Origin: Prorocentrum cordatum
Taxonomy: Eukaryota > Sar > Dinophyceae > Prorocentrales > Prorocentraceae
Direction: 5' to 3'
DNA: 64,000 nucleotides
Assembly: GCA_963575745.1 (NCBI GenBank)
Contig: CAUYUJ010001403.1
Span: 512,501 to 576,500, forward strand
Below, in pieces: positions 32,061 through 44,190 of the stretch. The notes under the pieces were generated by a model. That model did not search any database, was not told the DNA's origin, and worked only from the letters and a program-made list of their open reading frames with translations. Numbering within the stretch: position 1 is the stretch's first letter; each line of letters starts with the position of its first letter. The position numbers and the translations under genes are program-made.

Positions 32061-33340
32061 CGTAGGTGCTCAAGGTTTTACATGCGCGCGCGGCCGACGC
32101 GCGTGGACGAGGCGGCGATGATAGCGTGGGCGTGATCTCGAGGTTGGGACCACCGGCAGTCTGAACCAGGCCGACCTTGAGCGACCTCCGTTGTCAGATA
32201 GCGGAGGTGGTTCAAGATTGGATCACGTGCGCGGTGTCAGACACCAGCGCCCACGTCGACACAACAGCATTCGTCCGCGATTTGGGGGCCGTGCAGGGGA
32301 ACTCCCTGCGCTGGGCACGCCCTCTTGAGGGCCACCTGGGCACGCCCTCTTGCCCCCCCGTCCGCTCTCGTCCACCCGACTCGTGACCGCGGGGGCGTTG
32401 GTCTGCATAGGCCTTGCCTGCAGGAGAACCGCACTAGGATTCGAGAGCGTTGTACACTTGGGTTCGTTCTAGTGCGCGGCGTGGTGACACTCATCATCAA
32501 CATCATCCTTCGCCGCCACCGTCGTCACCGCTGTCATCGCCACCATGTTGGCCGTCATTGCAATCAGATCTCAATTTTCGCGCGTCGCTGTCGTCGTCGC
32601 CAGGCGCCATGGCAATAGACACACAGGCGCCTCAGAGGAGAGAAGTGATGGTCAGCGTTAGCTCTCGCCGCCCCACGCGCGTCCTTGGCGGGGCCGTGGG
32701 GGAAATCCTGTTGACCGAGCTAGCTGACACCAGTGCGGTGGGTGTGACGATGACGCACATCGGTGTCTAACGCGTCGATGCGTCGCTCCTCTTTCCTCGC
32801 TGTCCTTGTTGCTACTGCGCCATCCTCCTACCCCCTCATCCCCCTCGCATTGCTCCTCTTCCCTCGTTGCTCTTGTTGCTACTACGCCATCATCCCCCCT
32901 CCTTCCCCTCCTTCTCCCCCCCATACTTTCCCCGGTGGTCACGTATGGCATCTATATTCCTTGTACTCGCCTTCCCTTTGCCCCTGACTTCCCTCTTTCC
33001 CTCCTCCCCCTTCTTTTTCCTCACTCCCTCCTCCCCCTTCCCCCTCTGGCAAACGTGGGTGCCACAGATCGCCCGAGCAGATCTCCTGCCCCACGCAGCA
33101 GGATTGCAAGGTCCCCTGAGGGGTCCCCAGGGCGTCGTAGCAATCAGACTGTTGTGCCATAAACTGGTGAGAGCTGACCAGGAGCAGCCCAGGCTTTTCA
33201 CGAGCCGACAGTCTGGCTTACCACGCCCCCGGAGCTCGATTCGATTCGATGCCTTCCCCCATGGCTCCGTGTCCTCGTCGCGTCGCTGCAGACGTCTCGT
33301 CGTGTAGCCGCGCGGTGTCGACGTCGTCGCCGACGGCCGC
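32061..33340. other. No gene recognised
   Basis: Mixed sequence with CTC/CCTTC-rich parts (32770-33050). Short frames on both strands show no motif. Confidence 0.5.
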
Positions 33341-33344
33341 CTGC

Positions 33345-33345
33345 T

Positions 33346-33407
<62 letters not shown>
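33345..33407. repeat. (CT)n then (TA)n microsatellite
   Basis: A ct run to 33385 and (TA)11 from 33386, directly outside the left arm of the candidate element. The right arm ends at another (TA)n. Confidence 0.97.
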
Positions 33408-33768
33408 AGTAGATTGCAGCCGCAGGACACGAACATAAAACCGATAAACTGATAAACCGATAAACCGATAAGTTATTTCGGTTGATCGGTTTATCGGCAG
33501 ATCGACCGATAAACCGATATAATTATATCGGTTTATCGGTCGATCTGCCGATCAACCGATCAACCACTAAACCGACTCATCGCATGCGTGCCCGAATCTC
33601 AGCACAGTTTATCAGTTTATCGGTTTATCAGTTTATCGGTTTATCAGTTTATCGGTTTATCGGTTTATCGGTTTATCGAAATAGTTTATCGGTTTATCAG
33701 TTTATCGGTATATCGGATGTTTCGGTTTATCGGTTTATTGGTTGATCGGTTTATCGGCCCGGCGTTGT
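33408..33768. repeat. Left arm: ttatcggt-type repeats with an ~85-bp palindrome
   Basis: The palindrome lies at about 33480-33566, with its centre in atataattatat. The two halves of about 42 bases differ at only a few positions. The units then run in the opposite direction to 33768. Confidence 0.92.
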
Positions 33769-34316
33769 CGTGGTTGTCCAATGGGTAATCCTTCGAAATT
33801 CTCTCTCCTCGTCCAGAAAGAAAGAAAAACTGGAAAGGGGGGGGGGCGGGAAGGAGAGATGGAGGCAGGGAGGGTTGGATTCGATTCGGGAAGGGGCATT
33901 TGAGAAAAGAGGGGATGGAGGGGCGGAGGGAATAGGGATGGGGACGGGGGTTTGGAGTTGGGAAGGAGGGGTGGAGGGAGGAGTGGCGGGGGGAGGGCGG
34001 GGTTTGTGGGAAGCAAAATCTGGCGGGGCATTTCGGGCTAGGACGTTTTCGGTTTCTACAGCGCTTTGGCGGGGGTGCCTCCAGCTCCCCCTTCCGCTCC
34101 TTCTCTGGGCTTTGGGTGGGTCGCATTTCCATTCTCCTCCTCCCCCATCCTCCTTCTCCTTCCCCCCTCGGTCTTAGCCGTATCAGGTTATCACTGTAGC
34201 GCGAGCTGCGGCGAAAGCTGCTGGCGTCGCGTGTCCGAATGCGGATCCGCGGCGATAGCTGCAGATCTGCGGCCACCCACACTATTGCGGATCCGCGGCG
34301 ATAGCTGCAGATCGGC

Positions 34317-36009
34317 ATGGCCGCTTCTTGCGCCATCTGCAAGCAGGCGCTCGAAGATGGCGAGGAGCTCGTCCGTCTGGGTTGCCTGCGCGGGCCTTGC
34401 CATAAAGAGTGCGTCAACGCGCACATGCAAGTGCACGGCCTGGACTTCGCTAATTTTCCATGCCCAGAGTGCAGGACCACGGAACGCCAGCTCCAGTCGA
34501 TGGAGGCCGCCAGGTTGCAGCGGCAGCAGGTCGTCAGCAGCAGTGGGTCGTCAGCGGCAGCAGGTCGCAGGCGCGCAGCCGTCTTCCGGATCCCCCTCGC
34601 CCAGGGGGGGGAGCGCAGGATCACCGGGGAGAACCGCCGCTCCAGGTCGCCGCCTCCCCGCGTCGTGGCCGATTCGCCCATCATGCAGCCCGAGTCGCCC
34701 GGTGGGGCCATCGTCCCGGCCGCGTCGCCCATTGGCAGGGCCGTCGTCCCGGCCGCGTCGCCCATTGGCAGGGGGCTGTCGCAGTCCATATCCCCATCGC
34801 AGTCTCAGCCGTCGCGGCCGCAAGGCCCTGCCATCACGGATGCCGATTTCGGTTTCACGCTCACTGACAACACGGCGGCTGGCGGCGACGGGGCCCCGGT
34901 GCCAGACCCGTCCTTGGCTGCTATTCGCGCTCTCGACGCCGTGCCGAATGCCGCCGCTTTCCGAACCGCCCTGCACCCGACGGGCTTATTCAACGGCTTG
35001 CAGGACGAGCGGGGGACCCGAGAGACAGCCAAGCAGTGGCTGGGCGAGATGCTGGCGGACCCTAGGGACCACAAGGAGGTGGGAATGGATCCCAGCTTCT
35101 CAATTCGGCTCCTGCTCCCGCGCCCCTTCCGCGCAGCAGTCGTCGCGGTGGCGTCGCGCGAGGGCTGGCAGCCCGAAGCGCTCATGCAAGGTATCATGAG
35201 CAACGCGGGCTGGTTGGAGCGCCACGCCACGGTGCTCAAGGAAACTGCGGATGAGACGCACTCCCGCAAGCCGACGATTGCGATCTTCTGCGCGGCTATG
35301 CCACCCACTCGCAAGACCTCCCTCGCCCGCTTCGTCTCGGTCAGCCTGCTGGGCGACACTGACGAGGGGCGGCAGCTACAGGCTTGCACCTGCGGTGACG
35401 CCACGCTGAGAGGATTGTTGAATTGTATTTCGACGCATGAGCGCAGCGGGCTGGTCAACGACGAAATCACGACGGCTTACGACACCACCTTCAGCCAGGG
35501 GTCGCGCGGGTGTCACTACGCGGGAAAGCCGACGATGCTCAAGTTCGTCAACGGCGAGCGCAGCATCACTATGACTGGGCATGGGGCCGTTAACTTGGGC
35601 ACCTACGGGTTCTTGCACCAGGTGTGGGGGGAGATTCCAGCGGTCGAGGAGGTGCTCCAGCGTGATTCCATTGGCTTCCGCAAGAGGTTCAATACCATTT
35701 GGTTTGGCGAGGCGGCTGGCCACCCGACGCAGAACACCGAGCAGTCCACGATTTTGTTGACAGCGCTCATGTCTTGGATGTGTCAGAATGCCCTGCCCCA
35801 GCAGGAAGTGCACTGCTTCGATAATTTCTCGCTGTCCATGTATCGGGCTTTCATGAGCGGCATCTCCAATTTCATAGACGAGAATCCAGGCCTCGACCAG
35901 CTCATACGGGAGAAATTGCAATTCGCCGACACAGACATCCTGCGGTCCCGAAACCCGTTTGGGGCGATTTTTGGGTCGGGAGGTAACGACGACGACGACG
36001 GCGACGCTG

Positions 36010-36094
<85 letters not shown>

Positions 36095-36194
36095 GGTGCA
36101 CCCCCCGACCCCTCGAGCACCGAGGCTTTGTAGCCTTCGGGGGCCCCCCTCGTCGCCGCGGCCGGACGCGGCGACAGAAGCTGGTGCCTTTTGA
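34317..36194 (+). CDS. RING-like and P-loop-like protein of a candidate mobile element
   Basis: ATG at 34317, 625 codons. The N-terminus has a zinc-finger pattern close to RING (C5, C8, C23/C28, H29, C32, C49, C52, ending CPEC) with atypical spacing in the middle. Residues about 60-200 are Ser/Pro/Ala-rich and include a tandem VPAASPIGR. Residues about 255-545 look folded: MPPTRKTSL (about 327) sits where a Walker A would be but lacks the usual glycines; VNDE (about 380) resembles Walker B; and a GHGAVNLGTYGFLHQVW ... GFRKRFNTIWF stretch follows. This order loosely recalls phage/plasmid helicase-like proteins (DUF3987 group), a weak resemblance judged by eye. After about residue 552 it becomes poly-Ala/poly-Val from trinucleotide repeats, so the true end or an intron donor (GTAACG at 35981) probably lies there. 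It is the only good ORF between the long inverted repeats. Confidence 0.6.
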
Positions 36195-36249
36195 CCCTGG
36201 GAAGGGTCCGGAGCCTTGTTCGGGACGGATCTTGGGTCGGGGGGTGCAC
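36096..36249 (+). mobile_element. 154-bp TIR unit, copy 1
   Basis: Bounded by an exact 16-base inverted repeat, gtgcaccccccgaccc on the left and its reverse complement at 36234-36249. The interior includes ctcgagcaccgaggcttt, a ccgcggccggacgcggcgac hairpin and gctggtgccttttgacc. Confidence 0.85.
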
Positions 36250-36306
36250 GACGACGACGACGGCGACGACGCCGTCGCAGCCGCCGCCGCCGCCGTCGCC
36301 GCCGCC

Positions 36307-36387
<81 letters not shown>

Positions 36388-36389
<2 letters not shown>

Positions 36390-36541
36390 ACACACCCCCG
36401 ACCCTTCGAGCACCGAGGCTTTCTGGCCTTCCTGGGCCCCCCTCGTCGCCGCGGCCGGACGCGGTGACAGAGGCTGGTGCTTTTTGACCTTGAGAAGAGT
36501 CCTGGGGCCCGATTGGGACGGATTCTGGGTCGGGTGGGCGC

Positions 36542-36543
<2 letters not shown>
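36388..36543 (+). mobile_element. 154-bp TIR unit, copy 2
   Basis: Same orientation as copy 1. The ends (gtacacacccccgaccc, gggtcgggtgggcgcac) are diverged but still inverted. Confidence 0.82.
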
Positions 36544-36623
<80 letters not shown>

Positions 36624-36648
36624 CGGCGTCGTCGCCGTCGTCGTCGTC

Positions 36649-36807
36649 GTGCGCCCACCCGGCCCAGAATCCGTCCCAATCGGGCCCCAGGACTCTTCTC
36701 AAGGTCAAAAAGCACCAGCCTCTGTCAACGCGTCCGGCCGCGGCGACGAGGGGGGCCCAGGAAGGCCAGAAAGCCTCGGTGCTCGAAGGGTCGGGGGTGT
36801 GTACCAC
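36649..36807 (-). mobile_element. 154-bp TIR unit, copy 3 (inverted)
   Basis: Reverse complement of copies 1 and 2, recognisable by ggtcaaaaagcaccagcctc and gaaagcctcggtgctcgaag. It most resembles copy 2. Confidence 0.85.
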
Positions 36808-36826
36808 GACGACGACGACGACGACG

Positions 36827-36895
<69 letters not shown>

Positions 36896-36896
36896 G

Positions 36897-37049
36897 GTGC
36901 ACCCCCCGACCCCTCGAGCACCGAGGCTTTGTGGCCTTCGGGGGCCCCCTTCGTCGCCACGGCCGGACGCGGCGACAGAGGCTGGTGCGTTTTGATCCTG
37001 GGAAGAGTCCGGGGACCCGTTCGGAACTGATTTGGGTCGGGGGGTGCAC
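36897..37049 (+). mobile_element. 154-bp TIR unit, copy 4
   Basis: Ends gtgcaccccccgaccc and gggtcggggggtgcac, again an exact 16-base inverted pair. Confidence 0.85.
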
Positions 37050-37090
37050 GTCGACGACGACGGCGACGACGCCGTCGCCACCGCCGCCGC

Positions 37091-37135
<45 letters not shown>

Positions 37136-37136
37136 G

Positions 37137-37290
37137 GTGCGCCCCACGACCCCGCGAGCACCGAGGCTTTCTGGCCTTCGGGGGCCCCCCGCGTCGCCGC
37201 GGCCGGACGCGGCGACAGAAGCTGGTGCCTTTTGACCCTGGGAGAGGTCCGAGGACCCGTTTTGGACGGATTCGAAGTCGAGGGGTGCGC
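37137..37290 (+). mobile_element. 154-bp TIR unit, copy 5
   Basis: Most diverged copy at the ends (gtgcgccccacgacccc, gaagtcgaggggtgcgc), with the interior well preserved. Confidence 0.8.
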
Positions 37291-37333
37291 CACGACGGCG
37301 ACGATGACGACGGCGGCGAAGACGGCGACGAGA

Positions 37334-37466
<133 letters not shown>

Positions 37467-37567
37467 TCGTCGTCGTCCGTCGTCGTCGACGTCGTCCTCC
37501 TCCTCATCCTCGTCCTCGTCCCCGTTTTGGCTGGCCCGCCTGCGGTTCGGCCCGGCTCGGCCGGCAG

Positions 37568-37652
37568 AGGAGAGGAGGAGGAGGAGGAGGAGGAGGAGGA
37601 GGAGGAGGGGGAGGAGGAGGAGGAGGAGGAGGAGGAGGAGGAGGAGGAGGAG
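37568..37652. repeat. (GGA)n tract
   Basis: Nearly pure GGA triplets. 37653-38040 is unique sequence without a recognised gene, and a second GGA/GAC stretch lies at 38050-38145. Confidence 0.93.
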
Positions 37653-38149
37653 CTTGTTAGAAGTCGATTGGCTTATGGGTACCAACGCCCAAGGGGGGAC
37701 CTGGTATCAAGCGCCGGTGGCTGGCGAGCCCCACCATGAGATTAGAGGGGAAGAACCCCAGCATCGTCCATGAGGTTTCGTCGAGGCAGAACCGGCATCC
37801 TGGGTGACCGATTCGATTGCCACGCAAATGAATGTTCGACGGCCCGGCAAATCAGACCCACCACGAAGGTGTTCCTTGCCCCCCCAGTCCCGAGAAGGGA
37901 CAGCGCATCATTGAGGGGACGAATGGGATGAGGACGCTGGGGTGTCCTCCGACTCCTGGCTACCCCCTCATATCCTTGCCTCACCGTGGCAATCCGTCCA
38001 ATTAGAGCGCCTCACGGCGGCTTACCGCAATCGCGCGCCCTTGACTCTGAAAGGAGGAGGAGGAGGTGGAGGAGGACACGGAGGAGGAGGAGGAGGAGGA
38101 GGACGACGACGACGACGCAGAGGAGGAGGAGGAGGAGGAGGAGGCCCGT

Positions 38150-38660
38150 TCCTCGTGAGACATCCTCGGAAGTCTGGGCTCCAACGCGCCACGACAAGTG
38201 ATTATTAGCGCTCTCGCCTGGGGCATCTTCACCACACCGGCGCATCCCGCTTAAAGCATCCGCAGCGTTCTGGGATCCGATATTCTTTGAGTTGAAGCAA
38301 TCTGGCCACCATCGCCTGAGCCATCCTCGCACTTGCTTCCCGCCGAAATTTGCCCCGCCAGATTTTGCCTCCCGCGCGGCTGCCGTCATCGCCATCATTA
38401 TCATCAGCATTACCTTCCTCATCCTCATCCTGAGACATCCTCGCAACGCTGACCTCTGATATTCTTCCCTGCCCCAAATTGTGCTGGCCAGTTCCGCCTA
38501 CACAAAAACTCGCAGCGTTGACCTGGGATGTGCCCTGCCTTCACGTAGTCTGACCTCCGATTTTCCCCGAGATGCGGTGTTCAGGCCACTTGCGCCTGAG
38601 ACGCCCTCGCACCTCTGACTTCGGAGGTGCCCTGCCCCATGGCGGTCCGGCCACTGTCGC
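38150..38660. repeat. Degenerate ~100-bp tandem repeats
   Basis: Recurring pieces: gagacatcctcg / gagccatcctcg / gagacgccctcg, followed by tctgacctc(t/c)ga and a ccctgcc(c/t) end. At least four decayed copies. Confidence 0.6.
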
Positions 38661-38694
38661 CGTCGCCGTCGCCGTCGTCGTCGTGGCGGGGAAC

Positions 38695-39052
38695 TGACAA
38701 CCAACCGATAACCCGATAAACCGATAAACCGATATGCGGCACAAGGATCGCCTCCACAGGTTCCCCCCCAGCGGTCTCAGACCAGCCAATCAACCGATAA
38801 ACCGATCAACCGATAAACCGATAAACCGATAAACCGACGAAGAGAGGAGGGCGCGCCAGCAATCGCCTCTATGTTCGCATACGAAGATTATCGGTTGATC
38901 GGTTTATCGGCAGATCGACCGATAAACCGATATGATTATATCGGTTTATCGGTTGATCGGTTTGCAAACCGTTCAACCGATTAGTTTTTATCGGTTTATC
39001 GGTTTATCGGTCGGATGGATTTCCGGAAGCCGTTGCCGCTGCACTCTATAAG
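38695..39052. repeat. Right arm: ttatcggt-type repeats with the same palindrome
   Basis: ccgataaaccgataaa units, a unique spacer and the cggcagatcgaccgataaac palindrome (about 38885-38960) mirror the left arm. It ends before (TA)n at 39053-39063. Confidence 0.9.
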
Positions 39053-39339
39053 TATATATATATGCCTGGATCTCGCGCACGTGCCTTGGCGCTTGCGGGG
39101 GGCCGACCCGGAATCTTAGAAGCCTGAGGTGCCAGAAATTAGAGAAACAACAAAAAAAACGCCTGACATCCTAGAACTCCTCCATCTCCTCCCGCCTGCC
39201 GTTCCTCCCCTCTTGCTCGCCTTCTCTCAGTCGCCCTCATGTTCCTGCCCTCGTCCTGCTGGTTCCCTTCACGTCCCCCCAGCCTCCCGTCTCCCGAAAG
39301 CTTCCTTCTCCATCTTCCCCCTTGCATCCTCTCTCAGAT

Positions 39340-40110
39340 TCTGCACGCTTACCCCAATCGCAAGGCAGTTGTCTCAAGGGCAGCCCAGCGGCAAGGCCAG
39401 CGGTCCTGCACTCGCGCATCTCTCCGATTACCACGGTTCGTGTCCTTTTGGTCGCTGCCTGGCGGCAACGCCAGCTCTCGTGCATCCACTCGTTCCCAAC
39501 GCTTACCCGCGTCGCGAGGCAGTTGCCTCAAGGACACAGCCCGGCAGCAAGGCCTACAGTCCTGCACATGTTCGCGTTCATCTGCTTACCGCGGCTCGTC
39601 TCCTACAGGACGCCGCCTGGCGGCAGTGCCAGCTTTCACGCATCCACATGTTCTGCGTGCCAACCCCCGTCGCGATGCAGTTGCCTCAAGGACGCAGCCC
39701 AGCGGCAAGGCTGGAGGTCATGCGCACGTCAGTCTTGTTTGGTCGCTGCCTGGCGGCAACGCTGGCTTGCTTGCCCCCGTGTCGAGGCAGTTGCCTCGAG
39801 GTCACAGACCGCTGGCGAGGCCGGCAGTCCTGCACGTTCTCGCATCTGTCCGCTTACCACGGTTCGTCTCCTTTGGACGCTGCCTGGCGGCAGGGCCGGC
39901 TTCCGTGCATCCACTGATTCTGTGCGCTTACCACCGTCGCGAGGCAGCTGCCTCAAGGACACATCTCGGTGGCAAGGCCAGCTGTCCTGCACCCGTCCGG
40001 CTTCTTCGGTCGCGGCCCGGCGACAACGCCAGTTTGCGTGCATCCACGCATCCCCTTTGTCGCGAGGGACTTGCCTAATTCCTCAAGGACACATCCCGGC
40101 GGCAATGTTG
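39340..40110. repeat. Satellite family E, locus 1 (about 154-bp monomer)
   Basis: About six direct copies marked by gtcgcgaggcagttgcctca, cagcggcaaggcc, a ccacggttcgt part and gctgcctggcggcaacgcc. Three of the four clean spacings are near 154 bases and one is near 120. The family reappears at 46525-47000. Confidence 0.88.
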
Positions 40111-40384
40111 GTAGTCTTGCATATGAGGAGTGTTTCTGTACACCAATATATTTCCCTGGTGTAGAATTCTTTACGCTTCGCGTATCCCCACCAGCCCATC
40201 TCACAGCAGCAACTCTTGCGAAGCATGCCGACAGTCGTGCTTTTCAGGCGTGTGTCCGCTTGGCCCCGCATATCTCCCCTGTTCCTCGTTCCTCCCGCCT
40301 CCTTGTACATCCTCCTTGTGGGGGGAGCGGGAGAAGGACGAGGCGGAGGAGGAGGGAGAGAAAGCGCTCCTCGTGATTTGAGTC

Positions 40385-41268
40385 GTTTGGGGTTTCTCGT
40401 CCTGGTGTGAGTCGTTCGGGCCCTTCTTCCTGGTGTGAGTCGTTCGGGCTCTTCGTGGTGTGAGTCGTTCGGGCTCTTCGTCATGGTGTGAGTCGTTCGG
40501 GCTTCTCGTGGTGTGAGTTGTTCGGGGCCCTCATCCTGGTGTGAGTCGTTCGGGCTCTTCTGGTGTGAGTCGTTCGGGCTCTTCGTCCTGGTGTGAGTCG
40601 TTCGGGCTTCTCGTGGTGTGAGTTGTTCGGGCCCCTCATCCTGGTGTGAGTCGTTCGGGCCCCTTCTCCTGGTGTGAGTCGTTCGGGCTCTCGTGGTGTG
40701 AGTCGTTCGGGCCTTCGTCGTGGTGTGAGTCGTTCGGGCTCCTCGTGGTGTGAGTCGTTCGGGGCCCTCGTCCTGGTGTGAGTCGTTCGGGCCCCGGAAC
40801 CTTCTCCTGGTGTGAGTCGTTCGGGCTCTTCGTCCTGGTGTGAGTCGTTCGGGCTTCTCGTGGTGTGAGTTGTTCGGGCCCCTCATCCTGGTGTGAGTCG
40901 TTCGGGCCCCGGGCCTTCTTCCTGGTGTGAGTCGTTCGGGCTCTTCGTGGTGTGAGTCGTTCGGGCTCTTCGTCCTGGTGTGAGTCGTTCGGGCTTCTCG
41001 TGGTGTGAGTTGTTCGGGCCCCTCATCCTGGTGTGAGTCGTTCGGGCCCCTCCTCCTGGTGTGACTCGTTCGGGCTCCTCGTGGTGTGAGTCGTTCGGGG
41101 CCCGCGTCGTGGTGTGAGTCGTTCGGGCTCCTCGTGGTGTGAGTCGTTCGGGCGCCTCGTCCTGGTGTGAGTCGTTCGGGCCCCTCCTTGTGGTGTGAGT
41201 CGTTCGGGCTCTTCGTGGTGTGAGTCGTTCGGGCCCCTCGTCCTGGTGTGAGTCGTTCGGGCTCCTCG
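40385..41268. repeat. Minisatellite with gtgtgagtcgttcgggc core
   Basis: Around 30 direct copies of a 20-30-base unit, the linker varying (tcttcgtcctg, ctcgtg, cccctcatcctg). All three minus-strand frames stay open for long stretches, which explains a 615-codon Arg/Thr/His-rich frame that I reject as a gene. Confidence 0.95.
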
Positions 41269-41520
41269 TGGGGCCTCTTGGGGGCCTCTTGGAGCCTCTT
41301 GGGGCCTCTTGGGGGCCTCTTGGGGGCCTTTTGGGGGCCTCTTGGGGGCCTCTTGGGGCCTCTTGGGGCCTCTTGGGGGCCTCTTGGGGGCCTTTTGGGG
41401 GCCTCTTGGGGCCTCTTGGGGGCCCCTTGGGGGCCTCTTTGAGGCCTCTTGGGAGCCTCCTGGGGGCCTCTTGGGGCCATCTTGGGGCCTCTTGCGACCT
41501 CCTCAGAAGCGCAAGTGAGC
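41269..41520. repeat. Family D repeat (gcctcttgggg units)
   Basis: More than 15 short units of gcctcttggggg type adjoining the preceding minisatellite. It gives Gly/Leu/Trp-rich frames only. Confidence 0.9.
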
Positions 41521-41774
41521 GCTGGCCCCTGAGAAGGGCAAAATGAGCCCAAAACCTTCGTAAAATCAATGATTTTGCTATGAAGGAAGATGAGCGCGGC
41601 CCCCTTCAGAAGGCGAAAATGAGGCCGACACCGTCGTAAAATCAATGTTTTTGGCTTCAAAGAAGAGCAGAGGGGCCAAACTACCTCCCCCCCTCGAGAC
41701 CAGAATCCTCGTGAGGGTCGTCGTTTTTTGGCCCTCCCAGGAGTCGAAAAAGACCCCCTTGATCCCACTCGGCC

Positions 41775-42130
41775 CGCCCTCTCCAGGTCCAGGGGAGGGG
41801 GTAGGGGGAGGGGTAAACCCCTCCCCGAAGGGGAAGATAGGGGGTTAGGGGGTTGTGAACAGAGAGAGCTCTCTAAACCACTCACGCCCAAAGGGCTGGT
41901 GGGATTTATACGCGGTCTTTGTGTTGGCATCGTGGGCGTCCCCGCTGGCGGCGGCCATGAGAGGGCAGTATTGTTCCAAAGATTATCTGATACCTTCTTC
42001 AGCCTCCCGTTTCCGCGTCAAGTGACGGAGGCAAAATTGGGCCGAGCGGCACACGCCTATTTTGTGCTGGCTGACGGCCAGGCAGTGATCAGGGAATTCA
42101 AAGAGTTCCTTGACTGGCACAGCAGGCCAC
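41775..42130. repeat. Dispersed element with gggagggggtagggggaggg start (copy 1)
   Basis: Contains gtccaggggagggggtaggg, acccctccccgaaggggaag, then accactcacgcccaaagggct. The same start occurs at 45050 and the same middle at 45632, there separated by about 540 bases. Confidence 0.65.
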
Positions 42131-42139
42131 GGTAGAATA

Positions 42140-42370
42140 TGTTCCATCGCGGCGTTGAGGGACTGGCTTCGGTGGTCTTCCTGCGTGTGACAGGAGGCAC
42201 AGCCTGGAGGATACCGCTGTGCGCGGTCCCAGGTGATGCTGCGTACCTCTCAAGGAGTGGCTACGGTGGACTTCCTTCGTCTGGAGGGAGGCACGTCCTG
42301 GAGGGGAGCGCGAGCAGCGCAGCCCCAGGTGACGCCGCAGACCTGCGTGTCGAGCCGTTCGCCAGCAGCG
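42140..42370. repeat. Two-copy ~110-bp degenerate duplication
   Basis: The piece ggt(c/g)ttccttcgt...ggaggcac...cctggagg...cccaggtga(t/c)gc recurs twice, each followed by more diverged sequence. Confidence 0.6.
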
Positions 42371-42454
42371 CGTGCTCGAGCATTGTTCTGTCTCTCTTTT
42401 CGGGCTGTTCCCTCCTGTCTCGACTGTTTTGAGGCGCCGTCCCATCCCATCCCA

Positions 42455-42640
42455 TCCTCCTTCTCATCCTTTTCCTCCTCCTCCTCCTTCTCTCCTTCTC
42501 CTCCTCCTCCTCCTCCTCCTCCTCCTCCTCCTCCTCTTCTCCTCATCTTCCTCCTCCTTCTCCTCCTCTTCCTCTTCCTCCCCTTCCTCCTCATCCTCCT
42601 TCCCCTCCCCCCTTTTCTCCTCTTGTTCCTCCTCCTCCGC
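42455..42640. repeat. (CTC)n-rich tract
   Basis: CTC/TCC/CTT triplets, purest near 42498-42540. Confidence 0.93.
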
Positions 42641-42710
42641 GTGGTCGTTATCGTGGTTGTCGTCATCGTCGTCGTCGCCGTCGCGGCGGAGATAGTTTTG
42701 CCTCCATTGT

Positions 42711-43620
42711 TGGGCGGGTTGGACGATTAGTGGGGGGTGTTACTCCCAGGGAGGAATCCATGGTGGGGAATCCTAAGTATCTTTCTTTCTGATGCACACA
42801 CAGGAGGTTTGTGCATCCTCCCATGAATATTCCAATAGAAGTCATGTCTTGTGGTTATAGACATGAATGTACTCGTGGTCGTAATGTTGTTTGTAAGTGT
42901 ATCGCAGTCGCAATTGTAGTCGTAATCGTAGCCGCGGTTGCAGTCCTAGTCGCAATCGTAATCCTAGTCGTCGTCGTTGTTCTCGCGGCGGGGACTATGT
43001 TCCTTCTATTGCTGGGTGGTTTGGGTAATGTTCTCGCATCTTTCGCTCAGGAAATAATCCATTGCGGGCTACCCTACACGCGGGAGGTGCACGAGCAGCT
43101 TCTCATGAGGATTGCAATGCGAGTCAGTGGCTGTTGTTGTAGTCGCGAGTGCAGTCGCGGTTGTAATCGTGAGGGCAATCGTGTTTTGTAGCCGTGTGTA
43201 GTCGCGATGGCAGTCGTGGTCGTGGTTGTGGTCGTAGTCGTAACCGTAGTCGTAATCGTAGTATTCGCCGTCGCGGCGGATAATGGGTTCCGTCTTATCG
43301 TTGACCGGGCTGGGTAACTTTGGGGGGTCTCCTCCTCCAAGGGAATAACCCACTGTGGGCTGCCCTACACACAAGAGGATGTGCGAGCACCTCCCCATGA
43401 GGTTTGCAATAAGAGCCAGTGGTTGTGTATGTAGTCGTGACCGTACTCGTGGATGCAATCGTGATTGCAGTCGCGAATGTAATCGTAATCGTACTCGTGG
43501 TCGTAGTAACCATCGTTGTCGCAATCGTAGTCGTAATCGTAGTCGCAGGCGGAGTCGTAATCGTAGTCGTCGTCGTCGTCGTCGTTGTTGTGCGGCGGGT
43601 GCCGCGGAGAAATTCTTCAC
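42711..43620. repeat. Higher-order tandem repeat, three ~300-bp units
   Basis: Each unit has a unique part (gggtggtttgggtaa..., ccactgtgggctgccctaca, cacctcccatgaggtttgca) and a run of gtcgtaatcgta 6- and 12-base units. The starts fall near 42711, 43012 and 43305, spaced about 300 bases apart. Confidence 0.8.
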
Positions 43621-44190
43621 GCTTCGTATGCCCACCAGTTTCGTGCGTCCCGGCTCCATGGTGTCCGACGCTTTGCATACTTGCGCGCTGGCAGTTTGAC
43701 TCCGTTTCAGCTGTCCCCCCACCCGCCGGTCCGCCGCTGGGCTGCTGCGTGGGGGCTCGGTTTGCCGCTGTAGGTGTGGCCCCCCTCCGTCGCCTTAGGT
43801 TAATTCGTCGCTGCGTGGCCCGCTTTGACTGGACTCGCCGCCGGCGCGCTCGCCCGCGGCCGCTGACTAAAAAAGTACCCCACCAGCCCATTCAATTACC
43901 CTGCCAATGAGAGCTGACGGAAAAATGGACGAAGAGACACATCTAGAGAAACAAAGCGAGCAACCAGGGTGAACCGAGAGATCTCTTGGAGCAAAGGGGT
44001 GGCCTTGGAAGGCCTCTTCGGGTCATCCCTGGGGGCCGCGTGGGGGCGAGGAAAAGAGGAGGAGGAGGAGGAAGACGAGGAGGACGAGGAGGACGAGGAA
44101 GACGAGGAGGACAAGGACTAGGATGAGGACGACGCGGACGAGGACTCATATCTAGAGGTGTTTTTGCGGCTGCTGCTGTTGTTGGTGCTC
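43621..44190. other. No gene recognised
   Basis: Mixed sequence. 43600-43640 resembles part of 40155-40195 (gaattctttacgcttcg and agaaattcttcacgcttcg, with cccaccag). A GAGGAC-rich stretch lies at 44055-44140. Confidence 0.5.

Noticed and set aside
40083-41930. A 615-codon minus-strand frame rich in Arg, Thr, His and Pro
   Set aside because: It coincides with the gtgtgagtcgttcggg minisatellite; other minus frames are also open and there is no unique domain.
42711-43620. Regularly spaced short repeats that might suggest a CRISPR array
   Set aside because: The gtcgtaatcgta units are directly contiguous without unique spacers and the genome is eukaryotic; it is a higher-order satellite.
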